A stretch of 64,000 nt of DNA from Pseudomonadota bacterium (GTDB lineage Bacteria; Pseudomonadota; Alphaproteobacteria; Micropepsales; Micropepsaceae): NCBI GenBank assembly GCA_021804785.1, contig JAJZGY010000004.1:35457-99456 (forward strand), in the 5' to 3' direction. The translations under genes were made by a program, and so were the position numbers. Position 1 is the first letter of the stretch; each line of letters begins with the position of its first letter. Below, one piece after another: positions 37,171 through 45,851 of the stretch. Below the pieces are notes generated by a model, which did no database searches, was not told where the DNA came from, and saw only the letters and a program-made list of their open reading frames with translations.

Positions 37171-38784
37171 ATGCTGCAGATCCCGACCTGGTCCAAGATT
37201 CTTACCGGCCTGATTTTGATCGCCGGCATCCTGATCGCATTGCCCAATGCCTTGTCCAAACGGGCGATCGCAAGCCTGCCGGGCTTCATGCCCAAGAGCC
37301 AGGTAACGCTCGGTCTCGATCTGCAGGGTGGCTCCTATCTGCTGCTCGAAGTCGAGCTGAACAAGGTGATCGATGACCGGCTGAACACCCTCGTTGCCGA
37401 CATCCGCATGGGTTTGCGCAAGGCCGATATCGGTTATCGCAATCTGCAGACCAAAGGCCATGAGGTGTCGGTCGAGATCATCAATCCGGCCAAGCTCGAC
37501 AAGGCCCGTCAGATCCTCGACGCTCTCAATCCCTCGGCAAGCGGAGGCCTGCTGTCGGTGGGGGCCCATGAATATGCGCTCACCGCCTCGCATGGCGTGC
37601 TGAAGATGGCGCTGACTGACAGCTATATCGTGCAGATGCGCTCGCAGGTCGTCAGCCAGTCGATCGAAGTGGTGCGCCGGCGCATCGACGCGATGGGCAC
37701 GCGCGAGCCGACCATCGAGCAGCAGGATACCCAGCGTATCCTGGTGCAGGTCCCGGGTCTTCAGGATCCCAGCCGCATGAAGACCATTCTTGGCAAGACT
37801 GCCAAGATGACCTTTCAGCTGGTCGACGAGACCGCGTCCATTCCCGAAGCGATTAAGGGCATCGTGCCGATCGGCGATGAGCTGCTCTATCAGAACAACC
37901 CCGTCAAAGGCGCTCCGCCAATCCCGATTGTGGTGCAGCGTCGCGTCATGGTCTCCGGTGACCGGCTGACTGATGCCTCGGCCGGGATTGATCAGCAGAC
38001 CCAGAAGCCCGAGGTGGATTTCCGCTTCGACACCGTAGGCGCACGGCAATTTGCCGACGTCACCAAGAACAATGTCGGCCAGCGCTTTGCCATTGTTCTC
38101 GACAACAAGGTGATCAGTGCGCCGGTGATCCAGGAACCGATCTTGGGCGGCTCGGGGCGCATCGACGGCAGCTTCACGGTACAGCAGGCCAATGATCTGG
38201 CTTTGCTGCTGCGTGCGGGTGCCCTTCCGGCACCTCTCAAGATCCTTGAAGAGCGCACAGTGGGTGCCGAGCTCGGCGCCGATTCGGTCCGCGCCGGAAA
38301 ATATTCGGCGATCGCCGGCCTCATCCTTGTCGTCATCTTCATGGTCCTGCGCTATGGTCTCTTCGGTATCTTTGCCGATGTGGCGCTGACGCTGAATGTC
38401 GTCTTGCTGCTGGCCACACTGACGCTGATCGGCGCCACGCTGACTCTGCCGGGCATTGCCGGTATCGTTCTCACCATGGGCATGGCCGTCGACGCCAATG
38501 TGCTGATCTATGAGCGCATCCGAGAAGAAATCCGCAATGGCAGGACCATCATCGCCTCGATCGACACCGGGTTCAGACGGGCCATGGCGACCATCGTCGA
38601 CGCGAACATGACCCACGTCATCGCCTCGGCGATCCTGTTCCAGCTGGGTTCAGGACCGATCCGCGGGTTTGCCGTGACCTTGCTGATCGGCATCATCACC
38701 TCGTTCTTTACGGCGGTGATGGTCACCCGGCTCATCGTGGTGAGCTGGTTCCAGATGGTGCGGCCCAAGCGGCTTGCGTTCTAG
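37171..38784 (+). CDS. secD: Protein translocase subunit SecD
   Basis: Inner-membrane RND-type subunit that uses the proton gradient to pull proteins through SecYEG. 537 aa: first helix (about 8-26), the LGLDLQGGSYLLLEV motif, the periplasmic P1 domain, and five C-terminal helices from about residue 370, including GMAVDANVLIYERIREE. It is SecD only: no SecF domain is fused and no secF follows; the next gene, 117 bases on, is a phytoene-synthase-like gene. Confidence 0.96.
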   Translation: MLQIPTWSKILTGLILIAGILIALPNALSKRAIASLPGFMPKSQVTLGLDLQGGSYLLLEVELNKVIDDRLNTLVADIRMGLRKADIGYRNLQTKGHEVSVEIINPAKLDKARQILDALNPSASGGLLSVGAHEYALTASHGVLKMALTDSYIVQMRSQVVSQSIEVVRRRIDAMGTREPTIEQQDTQRILVQVPGLQDPSRMKTILGKTAKMTFQLVDETASIPEAIKGIVPIGDELLYQNNPVKGAPPIPIVVQRRVMVSGDRLTDASAGIDQQTQKPEVDFRFDTVGARQFADVTKNNVGQRFAIVLDNKVISAPVIQEPILGGSGRIDGSFTVQQANDLALLLRAGALPAPLKILEERTVGAELGADSVRAGKYSAIAGLILVVIFMVLRYGLFGIFADVALTLNVVLLLATLTLIGATLTLPGIAGIVLTMGMAVDANVLIYERIREEIRNGRTIIASIDTGFRRAMATIVDANMTHVIASAILFQLGSGPIRGFAVTLLIGIITSFFTAVMVTRLIVVSWFQMVRPKRLAF

Positions 38785-38801
38785 GGCAAGGCATTTCTTG
38801 T

Positions 38802-38872
38802 CATGTGCACGGCACGATCCGCGATGATCCTGCGTTTAGGGATGAGCGCGTATGTGCACATGGGCCCATGAC
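38802..38872. repeat. Cluster of palindromes after secD
   Basis: Inside the 117-base gap, CATGTGCAC (38802-38810) and GTGCACATG (38854-38862) form an exact 9-bp inverted repeat. The right arm is part of a self-palindrome ATGTGCACAT (38852-38861), which overlaps a 12-bp palindrome CATGGGCCCATG (38859-38870). An outer pair GTCATG/CATGAC (38800-38805, 38867-38872) encloses the set. Possible operator for the next gene or a rearrangement scar. Confidence 0.5.
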
Positions 38873-38901
38873 GTCTCTGGCGGGGACGCAGGAGCAGCCT
38901 G

Positions 38902-39750
38902 ATGGAAGCGATGGCAGGCGAGTTGACACATCCGGGATGTGAAGAGCTGGTACGCCGTCACGACCGTGACCGCTTTCTGGCTGCATTATTTGCGCCGGGG
39001 CCGCTGCGTCCCCATCTCCACGCCCTCTATGCCTTCAATTATGAGATTGCGCGCATCGCCGAGAGCGTGACGGAACCGATGATGGCCGAGATCCGTCGGC
39101 AGTGGTGGCGCGAGACGGTTGATGAAGCGGCGAAGGGACGGGCCCGGCGTCATGATGTGGCCGAAGCCCTTCGCGATGTTTTTGCCCATACGGCAGCTGA
39201 ACCAGCGCGCTTTATCGATCTGATCGATGTCCGTGCCAAGGATGACAGCGGTGAAGAGTTTGCCAGCATGGCGGAACTTGAGAGCTATGCCGACGGTACC
39301 GCCGGGGAAGTGATGCGCATTGCTGCGCGCATTCTGGGCGCCGGTGACCGCCTTGATGCGCTGTCCCGCGCTGCCGGCATGGCCTATGGACTGACCGGAC
39401 TGCTGCGGGCGATGCCCCATCGAGCCGCCCGTGCCAAGCTCGACCTGCCGCGTGATCTGATGGCGCAGCTTGGTCTGTCACGCGATGGGCTGCTTGCCGG
39501 GGAAGGCGGAGAGGCGCTGGACGCGGCGCTGCACGCTGTGATCGAGCGGGCGCTGCGCCATCTTGATGCCGCACGAGCCTTTCAGATCGATCACGGCGCG
39601 CTGGCGGCGTTTCTGCCTACGTCTCTGTGCGGGCACTATCTGCGGGCGATGCTGCGTCCGGGCTTTGATCCGTTTCGTCAGGGCTGTGAGATCGCGCAGT
39701 GGCGCCGCCAGCTCATTCTGCTGGCGAGAGCCTTTCGCACGCGCATCTGA
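38902..39750 (+). CDS. Phytoene/squalene synthase-like protein (NDUFAF6-like)
   Basis: 282-residue helical protein of the COG1562 fold, with the conserved landmarks DRFLAALFAPGPLRPHLHALYAFNYEIARI and EIRRQWWRE. Both aspartate-rich substrate motifs of true synthases are missing (the first position reads NYEIARIAES, the second LTGLLRAMPHR), so a prenyl-transferase activity is doubtful. The pattern is that of the alphaproteobacterial/mitochondrial NDUFAF6 group, linked to complex I assembly. Its stop abuts the trmFO stop from the opposite strand. Confidence 0.8.
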   Translation: MEAMAGELTHPGCEELVRRHDRDRFLAALFAPGPLRPHLHALYAFNYEIARIAESVTEPMMAEIRRQWWRETVDEAAKGRARRHDVAEALRDVFAHTAAEPARFIDLIDVRAKDDSGEEFASMAELESYADGTAGEVMRIAARILGAGDRLDALSRAAGMAYGLTGLLRAMPHRAARAKLDLPRDLMAQLGLSRDGLLAGEGGEALDAALHAVIERALRHLDAARAFQIDHGALAAFLPTSLCGHYLRAMLRPGFDPFRQGCEIAQWRRQLILLARAFRTRI

Positions 39751-41085
39751 TCACATGGCAACCTGATTTGCCGCGAGCCACGAGTTAAGGTCGGCCAATG
39801 CTCGCGCGCTGAGGTCCGGTTTGCGGGCTCGGGCTTTACCATGACCGCTTTCAAGCGCTGGAAAAAGGCCAAAATTGACATTCATCGGCTGAAAGCTGCG
39901 GGCATCGGCATTGAGAGTGATGTGCCGCAGGAGTGCGCCCAATGCGGTCGTGGGCGGAGGGGCGGAGATGGCGCGCTCCATGCACTCGGCCGCAGCAAAA
40001 CGCCCTGCCAGAAGGCCGATGGCGGCACTTTCGACATAGCCTTCAACTCCGGTGATCTGACCGGCAAAGCGCAGATCGGGGCGGCATTTGAGCCGCAAGG
40101 TTTCATCGAGCAGCGCCGGTGAATTGATGAAGGTGTTGCGGTGCAGTCCGCCGAGCCTCGCGAAACTTGCATTTTCGAGGCCGGGGATCATGCGGAAGAT
40201 GCGGGTCTGCTCGCTGTGTCGCAGCTTGGTCTGAAAGCCGACCATGTTCCAAAGCGTTCCCAGGGTGTTGTCCTGGCGCAACTGCACGACGGCAAAGGGC
40301 CGCCGCCCCTTGCGTGGATCGCACAGACCAACCGGCTTCATCGGCCCGAAACGCAACGTATCTACACCGCGCGCGGCCATGACTTCGATTGGAAGACAGC
40401 CTTCAAAATAGGGCGTTGAGGCTTCCCACGCCTTGAATTCGGCCTTTTCACCTTCAAGGAGCGCCGTGATAAAACGCCTGTATTCCTCTTCGTTGAGCGG
40501 ACAATTGATATAATCCGCGCCGTCGCCTTTGTCGTAGCGCGACTGCATCCAGGCAATCTCAAAATTGATGCTCTCGTGATAGACGATGGGCGCGATGGCA
40601 TCGAAAAATGACAACGCGTTTTCCCCGGTCAGTTGGGTGATGGCAGCGGCCAGCGGCGCAGCCGTCAGGGGGCCGGTGGCGATGATGCTTGCCCCCCAGG
40701 CCTCGGGCGGCAGGCCCATGATCTCTTCGCGACGGATTTCGATGCGGGGATGAGCCGTCAGTGCTGCCGTCACAGTTTGCGAAAACGCGTCGCGGTCGAC
40801 GGCCAGCGCGCCGCCGGCGGGCAGGCGGACAGCATCGGCGGCACGTAGGATCAGCGAGCCTGCACGTCGCATTTCCTCATGCAGGAGGCCGACCGCGTTG
40901 TTCACCGCATCATCCGAGCGCAGCGAGTTGGAACACACCAGTTCGGCAAGGCCCTCGCCCTGATGGGCATCGGTTGCGGTGTGCGGGCGCATTTCATGGA
41001 GAAGGACGTGGCAGCCCGCTTCAGCGGCCTGAAAGGCCGCTTCCGATCCTGCCAAACCACCACCGATGACATGGATGCTACGCAC
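39751..41085 (-). CDS. trmFO: Folate/FAD-dependent tRNA (uracil-54-C5) methyltransferase
   Basis: Makes ribothymidine at tRNA position 54 using methylene-THF and FADH2. 444 aa with the FAD motif [18 protein letters not shown], the family signature [14 protein letters not shown], the catalytic-cysteine stretch [14 protein letters not shown], and [12 protein letters not shown]. The start is GTG at 41085. The upstream 140-base gap to the amidase gene contains a 24-bp perfect palindrome. Confidence 0.95.
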   Translation of the reverse strand: MRSIHVIGGGLAGSEAAFQAAEAGCHVLLHEMRPHTATDAHQGEGLAELVCSNSLRSDDAVNNAVGLLHEEMRRAGSLILRAADAVRLPAGGALAVDRDAFSQTVTAALTAHPRIEIRREEIMGLPPEAWGASIIATGPLTAAPLAAAITQLTGENALSFFDAIAPIVYHESINFEIAWMQSRYDKGDGADYINCPLNEEEYRRFITALLEGEKAEFKAWEASTPYFEGCLPIEVMAARGVDTLRFGPMKPVGLCDPRKGRRPFAVVQLRQDNTLGTLWNMVGFQTKLRHSEQTRIFRMIPGLENASFARLGGLHRNTFINSPALLDETLRLKCRPDLRFAGQITGVEGYVESAAIGLLAGRFAAAECMERAISAPPPTTALGALLRHITLNADARSFQPMNVNFGLFPALESGHGKARARKPDLSARALADLNSWLAANQVAM

Positions 41086-41183
41086 GTTGTAGGTTCCTTG
41101 GTGACATAAGGGTGAATGACGGCAGGCTTAAATAGCTGACGATGAGGGCGCAAGGGTGGGGCGGCGTCACTGGCCGCGTCTGC

Positions 41184-41207
41184 GACTCAAGGTGTACACC
41201 TTGAGTC
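41184..41207. repeat. 24-bp perfect palindrome between amidase 1 and trmFO
   Basis: The stretch reads identically on both strands over all 24 bases. Its half-site is GACTCAAGGTGT. The outermost five bases on each side are GANTC (GACTC and GAGTC), the CcrM methylation motif of alphaproteobacteria. It lies 18 bases downstream of the amidase 1 stop and 98 upstream of the trmFO start (both genes leftward). As RNA it would form a 10-bp stem with a GUAC loop but no U-tract follows, so an operator is at least as likely as a terminator. Confidence 0.7.
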
Positions 41208-41225
41208 CTCTGGCTGTCGCATCGG

Positions 41226-42659
41226 CTAATCCCACAGCCGCGCGTGTCGCTCGTCCCAGGGCGCAGCTTCCTCCAGCTGGCGGCCGAGGCGCAGGAGGGT
41301 GGCTTCATCTCCAAAGCGGGCGGTGAACATCATGCCGATGGGAAGGCCATCGCCCGACATGCCGAGGGGGAGCGACAGTGAAGGCTGGCCGGTCATGTTG
41401 GCCGGCGGGGTGTAGCCGAACACATAGCTTTGGCGACGGTGGAACTCGCGCGGGTCGACGCCAACGGGATCCAGATGGCCGATTTTGGGAGGTGGCGTCA
41501 GCGTCGTGGGCGACAGCAGGACATCAAAATCCCGCCATTGGCGCAAAAGCTCGCGGGTCATCCGCCGCAAGGTCTGAAAGCCCCAGCCGATCTGCTCGCT
41601 CGAAAGCTTCTGGCTGCTGTGCCAGGACGCGCGCGCCAGGGGTTCAAAGTCGTCATCGCGCGGTGCCCGCCCCAGGATTTGCGTCCACTGCGCCACGGAG
41701 GCTGCGAACATGGCACCTGACACGCAGGCTTGCGCGCGGTAGAGCGTGCGCCAGTCTACACCAAGGCGTGGGCGCTCGATCATGGTGTGACCAAGCTCAC
41801 CAAGCAGCTTTACGGTGCTCTCGAAGACCCGCGCGATATCGGCATGGGGCGGGGTTTCGCGTGGCACTTCCATGGTAAAGGCAATGCGCAGCCGGCCCAC
41901 CGGAACCTCAAGCTCTTCGACGAAGGGACGGCCTTTGTGCAAGGGCGCATAGGGGGCGTCATCTTCAGGATCCGCTGTGGCATCAAGCATGGCTGCACTG
42001 TCGCGCATTGAGCGCGTCAGCACGTGGTCGACGATGAAGCCATGGGCGCGCCCACCATCATCCGGTCCGCCGGGATTGCGCCCCTGGGTTGGCTTCAGAC
42101 CGACCAGGCCGCACTGCGCTGCGGGAATACGAATGGAACCGAGGCCGTCGGAACCATGGGCCATTGGGACCATGGCGCTTGCCACGGCCGCCGCGGCGCC
42201 GCCCGACGAACCTCCCGAGGAGTGCTCAGGATTCCAGGGATTGCGGCAAATCCCCAGATAGCGTCCTTCCGTGGTGCCCGGGATGCCGAATTCCGGTGTG
42301 TTGGTCTTGCCCAAGAGGACCACGCCGCTGCGGCGATAGCGATGCGTGAGCTCACAATCGTCATTGCTGACATAGCCTTTAAGATAGGCCGAGCCATTGC
42401 TCATCGGCCAATTCTTCACCGGCACATTGATGTCCTTGATGAGGAACGGAACACCCTTGAAGGGACCATCGGGCAGTGCGGCGCTGGCCGTGGCGCGAGC
42501 CTCGTCATAGGCTTTGTAGACCACGGCATTGAGCTTGGGATTGTGACGTTCGACACGGCTGATGGCTTCTTCGACAAGTTCACGCGGACTGACCTCACCT
42601 TTGCGCACGAGATGGGCAAGACCGGTGGCGTCGTAGCGGGCATACTCTGCAAAAGCCAT
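41226..42659 (-). CDS. Amidase signature family protein (amidase 1)
   Basis: Ser-cisSer-Lys hydrolase, 477 aa, of the GatA/6-aminohexanoate-cyclic-dimer-hydrolase type. The catalytic Lys is in GVPFLIKDIN, the cis-Ser in SSGGSSGGAAAAV and the nucleophile in DGLGSIRIPA. The ATG at 42659 gives MAFAEYARYDATGLAHLV, colinear with its two neighbours. Third gene of a leftward tandem of three paralogues, 19 bases after amidase 2. It has diverged most: AMVPMAHGSDGLGSIR against GIVPFAHATDGGGSIR in amidase 2. Substrate unknown. Confidence 0.9.
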   Translation of the reverse strand: MAFAEYARYDATGLAHLVRKGEVSPRELVEEAISRVERHNPKLNAVVYKAYDEARATASAALPDGPFKGVPFLIKDINVPVKNWPMSNGSAYLKGYVSNDDCELTHRYRRSGVVLLGKTNTPEFGIPGTTEGRYLGICRNPWNPEHSSGGSSGGAAAAVASAMVPMAHGSDGLGSIRIPAAQCGLVGLKPTQGRNPGGPDDGGRAHGFIVDHVLTRSMRDSAAMLDATADPEDDAPYAPLHKGRPFVEELEVPVGRLRIAFTMEVPRETPPHADIARVFESTVKLLGELGHTMIERPRLGVDWRTLYRAQACVSGAMFAASVAQWTQILGRAPRDDDFEPLARASWHSSQKLSSEQIGWGFQTLRRMTRELLRQWRDFDVLLSPTTLTPPPKIGHLDPVGVDPREFHRRQSYVFGYTPPANMTGQPSLSLPLGMSGDGLPIGMMFTARFGDEATLLRLGRQLEEAAPWDERHARLWD

Positions 42660-42678
42660 GATGAGGATCCCTTGTGGT

Positions 42679-44100
42679 TCAGATGACAGGCTTCCGCGAA
42701 GACCAGGCTGCGGCCTCTTCGAGTTCGGCTGCGAACTGCAGCAAAAGCATTTCCGAGCTATGACGTGCCACAAATTGCACGCCGACCGGAAGTCCGTCCT
42801 TGGTCCAGTGCAGGGGCAATGAAATGGCTGGCTGGCCGGTTCCGTTTACCGCGGCGGTGAAGGGCGCATAGTCGATGATGGGAGCAAAGGCTTTCTGCAA
42901 GTCCTGCTCATCCACATCGATGATACCAAGTTTGATGGGCGGAGCTGAGAGCACCGGGCTTAGCCACAAATCATAGGTTTCGTGAAAGCGTGCGGTGCTG
43001 CGGGCGCTCATGTAGAGACTCTGCTGGGCCCAGCTCTGTTCAACTGCGCTGATGCCAAGGCCGCGCTGATAGAGCGCAAATGTCAGTCCTTCCAGGACGT
43101 CTGTGGACGGGGTTTGTCCGGTGGCACGCGCCAGCCCCTCAACCCCAAATGCGGTGCCTGCGGCCCACAGTGTCATGAAGGCTTTGACCATGAGCTCGTG
43201 ATCCAGGACGGGAGAGGCTTCCTCTACGTGATGGCCAAGCGCCTCACAGAGTTTGGCGGCATGGCGGATGGCGGCGTCGACTTCGCTGTGCAGGGGGCGG
43301 CCATTGGGCAGACGGCAGGTCATGCCGATGCGCAGGCGCCTTGCGGGTTCGTGCAGCGCCGCCAGATAGGAGTGCGGTGCGGGAAGGGCAAAATACGGAT
43401 CGCCAAAATCCGGCTTGGCAAAAAGATCAAGCAGGGCGGCACTGTCGCGCACTGTCCGGCTCACCACGTGATCGACGGAAAGTCCAAGCATGCGATCGGT
43501 GCCGTCGGGGCCTTGCGGCACGCGTCCACGACTGACCTTGAGGCCAACAAGACCGTTGCACGACGCGGGAATGCGGATCGAGCCCCCACCGTCTGTCGCA
43601 TGGGCGAAGGGGACGATGCCGGCGGCGACGGCCGCGGCCGATCCGCCTGATGAGCCACCGGTTGAATGCGCGAGATTCCAGGGATTGCGGGCCGCACCAT
43701 AGAGCTTGGATTCGGTCGTGGGCAGAATGCCGAACTCTGGGACGTTGGTCTTTCCGAGTGGAACAATGCCGGCCGCACGCAGGCGTGCGACCACGACCGA
43801 ATCGTGATCTGCCGGACGGGCGGGGGTCATCGCCGAGCCCAGACGCGTGGGCATGCCCTTGGCGCCCGCGCTCATGTCCTTGAGCAAGGTGGGGACGCCG
43901 TGAAACGGCGCCGAGGGCGCCGCTGCGGCCTGTTTGCGCGCAGCCTCGAAGTCCTTAAAGACGATGGCATTCAATTTGGGATTTAGTGCCTCGGCCCGTG
44001 CGATGGCGTTGTCGATGGCCTCGCTTGCGCTGATCTCTTTGCGGGCGATGAGCTCGGCCAGTGCGAGCCCATCGAGGGTGGGATATTCTGCAAAGCCCAT
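42679..44100 (-). CDS. Amidase signature family protein (amidase 2)
   Basis: Second paralogue of the tandem, 473 aa. Catalytic Lys in GVPTLLKDMSAGAKG, cis-Ser in STGGSSGGSAAAV, nucleophile in DGGGSIRIPAS; all present. The start MGFAEYPTLDGLALAEL at 44100 aligns with its neighbours and lies one base after the amidase 3 stop, so translation is probably coupled. No signal peptide, so cytosolic. It is not a GatA candidate in context because gatB and gatC are absent. Confidence 0.9.
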   Translation of the reverse strand: MGFAEYPTLDGLALAELIARKEISASEAIDNAIARAEALNPKLNAIVFKDFEAARKQAAAAPSAPFHGVPTLLKDMSAGAKGMPTRLGSAMTPARPADHDSVVVARLRAAGIVPLGKTNVPEFGILPTTESKLYGAARNPWNLAHSTGGSSGGSAAAVAAGIVPFAHATDGGGSIRIPASCNGLVGLKVSRGRVPQGPDGTDRMLGLSVDHVVSRTVRDSAALLDLFAKPDFGDPYFALPAPHSYLAALHEPARRLRIGMTCRLPNGRPLHSEVDAAIRHAAKLCEALGHHVEEASPVLDHELMVKAFMTLWAAGTAFGVEGLARATGQTPSTDVLEGLTFALYQRGLGISAVEQSWAQQSLYMSARSTARFHETYDLWLSPVLSAPPIKLGIIDVDEQDLQKAFAPIIDYAPFTAAVNGTGQPAISLPLHWTKDGLPVGVQFVARHSSEMLLLQFAAELEEAAAWSSRKPVI

Positions 44101-44101
44101 G

Positions 44102-45523
44102 TCAGAGCTCGATGGCGCGGTAGCGCTGCGCCCAGGGTTGTGCCTGTTCGAGCTGGCGGGCGAGCTGAAGCAGGAGGTCTTCTGCACCGTAGCGGCCGAC
44201 GAACTGCGTGCCGATCGGCAGTCCCTCGCCGTTCCAGTAGAGCGGCACATTGATTGCGGGCTGACCGGTGGCGTTCTGCATGGCGGTGAAGGGAACATAG
44301 TCGACCATGGGCGCAAATGCCTTGACCGGATCGGTTTCGTCAAAATTGAAGCTGCCGAGCGGCACAGGCGGGCGTCCCAGCACCGGGGTCAGCCAGACGT
44401 CATAGGTTTGATGGAAGCCTGCCGCCTCGCGTGAGGCCATCTGCAGCGCACCCTTGGCCGTCAGATATTGCACCGCGCTGACCGCTTTGCCTGCCTGGTA
44501 GAGCCCCCAGGTCATGCCTTCAAAATTTTCCCGGCTCGGCGTTTGTCCGGTCATCTGCGCTATCGTATCGATGCCGACCGCAAGATGCGCGCACCAATAG
44601 GCCATGAAGCCTGGCACGAGGGTCGCCTGGTCAAGTTTGGGCGCGGCTTCTTCGACGTGATGACCGAGGCCTTCAAGAAGCTTTGCGGCATTTTTGACCG
44701 CTGCGACACAGTCAGGATGAAGGGACTGGCCGTCGAGGGTGGTGGTGGCAAAACCGATGCGCAGGGCGACGGGTGGCCTTTCGATGGCGTTCAGATAGGA
44801 GGGCGAGGGTGGCGGCGCCCAGTAGGGATCACCAAGGACATTGCCCTGGACCGCATCGAGGACAGCTGCAGTGTCGCGCACCGAGCGGCTGACCACCAGG
44901 TCACTGGCCAGGCCGTCGAGAGGATCGCCAAAATCCGGCGCAAAGCTGGTGCGTCCGCGCGTCGGCTTGAGGCCCACCAATCCGCAGGCAGAGGCGGGAA
45001 TGCGGATCGATCCACCGCCATCATTGGCATGGGCCAGAGGCACCACGCCTGCGGCCACCAGGGCTGCTGAGCCACCGGACGAACCACCTGTGGAGTGGCT
45101 GAACTTCCACGGATTGTGCGCGGGGCCGTACAGCTTTGATTCCGTGGTCGCCACCAGCCCGAATTCGGGAACGTTGGTTTTGCCCAGCGGCAGGAGCCCG
45201 GCCTTGCGGAAGCGGTGTGTCAGTTCGCTGTCGTGATCGCTTGGCACCGGCGGCATGAAGCGGCTGGCCTGCCGTGTGGGCATGCCCTTGGCGAGGCCGA
45301 AGATGTCCTTGAGAAAGAAGGGGACACCCATGAACGGGCCTGACGGGGGCGCCTTGGCGGCCGCACGAGCCCCATCATAGTCGCGAAACACCACGGCATT
45401 CAGCTTTGGCTGGGCGCGTTCAGCGCGCCGGATCGCTTCTTCAACGAGTTCACTCGCACTGACATCCTTGTTGCGCACAAGGCTGGCAAGTCCAAGTCCA
45501 TCGTGCTCGGCATACTCCTTCAT
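44102..45523 (-). CDS. Amidase signature family protein (amidase 3)
   Basis: First gene of the amidase tandem, 473 aa. Catalytic Lys72 in GVPFFLKDIFG, cis-Ser in the STGGSSGGS loop (144-152), and nucleophile Ser172 in DGGGSIRIPAS. Conserved C-terminal NATGQPAINVPLYWNGEGLPIG is shared in position with the other two. A 17-bp palindrome lies 43-59 bases upstream of its ATG and may control the whole three-gene run. Confidence 0.9.
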   Translation of the reverse strand: MKEYAEHDGLGLASLVRNKDVSASELVEEAIRRAERAQPKLNAVVFRDYDGARAAAKAPPSGPFMGVPFFLKDIFGLAKGMPTRQASRFMPPVPSDHDSELTHRFRKAGLLPLGKTNVPEFGLVATTESKLYGPAHNPWKFSHSTGGSSGGSAALVAAGVVPLAHANDGGGSIRIPASACGLVGLKPTRGRTSFAPDFGDPLDGLASDLVVSRSVRDTAAVLDAVQGNVLGDPYWAPPPSPSYLNAIERPPVALRIGFATTTLDGQSLHPDCVAAVKNAAKLLEGLGHHVEEAAPKLDQATLVPGFMAYWCAHLAVGIDTIAQMTGQTPSRENFEGMTWGLYQAGKAVSAVQYLTAKGALQMASREAAGFHQTYDVWLTPVLGRPPVPLGSFNFDETDPVKAFAPMVDYVPFTAMQNATGQPAINVPLYWNGEGLPIGTQFVGRYGAEDLLLQLARQLEQAQPWAQRYRAIEL

Positions 45524-45851
45524 GGCATCGTCCCCGTGTGCTTGTTTTGCTCAGCTTAGCCAGTGGGTGACAGACTGTCACCACGGCGGAGAAGCTATCG
45601 ATCTGGCGATGAGATCCTGTGGCAGTGTGCGGGTGCCGGTCAGCTGAGGGTAGGCCGGGAGATGTTTCGAAAAAAACGGCTGTGGTTAGGTCTGCTGCCA
45701 TTATATTTTCTGCAGACCGATGGCGCAGGGTCTTCCCTGCGACCAAGGCGCGGCCTGATTGGCGCAGGCCTAGCCAGGGCGGTAGACTGCGGCTAGACAG
45801 TTTCACGTCGTGCATTTTACGGGCGCGCTGCCGCCCATTGGAGCTGCGCCC
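45524..45851. other. Intergenic region, 328 bases
   Basis: Divergent gap between the amidase run (leftward) and the membrane-protein gene (rightward). It contains the 17-bp palindrome near the amidase side. Short open frames exist here but have no ribosome site and no family resemblance. No RNA gene is recognisable. It should contain promoters for both directions, though I see no strong -35/-10 pair. Confidence 0.5.
45566..45582. promoter_or_regulatory. 17-bp palindrome upstream of the amidase run
   Basis: GGTGACAGACTGTCACC: two exact 8-base arms around one central base. It is 43 bases upstream of the amidase 3 ATG, a typical operator position for a TetR- or GntR-type dimer. No such regulator gene is adjacent in this window. 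Confidence 0.5.

Noticed and set aside
38902..39750. Carotenoid or hopanoid synthesis gene
   Set aside because: Both catalytic aspartate motifs are missing and no other isoprenoid gene is adjacent.
44102..45523. Amidase 3 as GatA of the tRNA-dependent amidotransferase
   Set aside because: No gatB or gatC nearby, and the three paralogues in tandem resemble general amidases.
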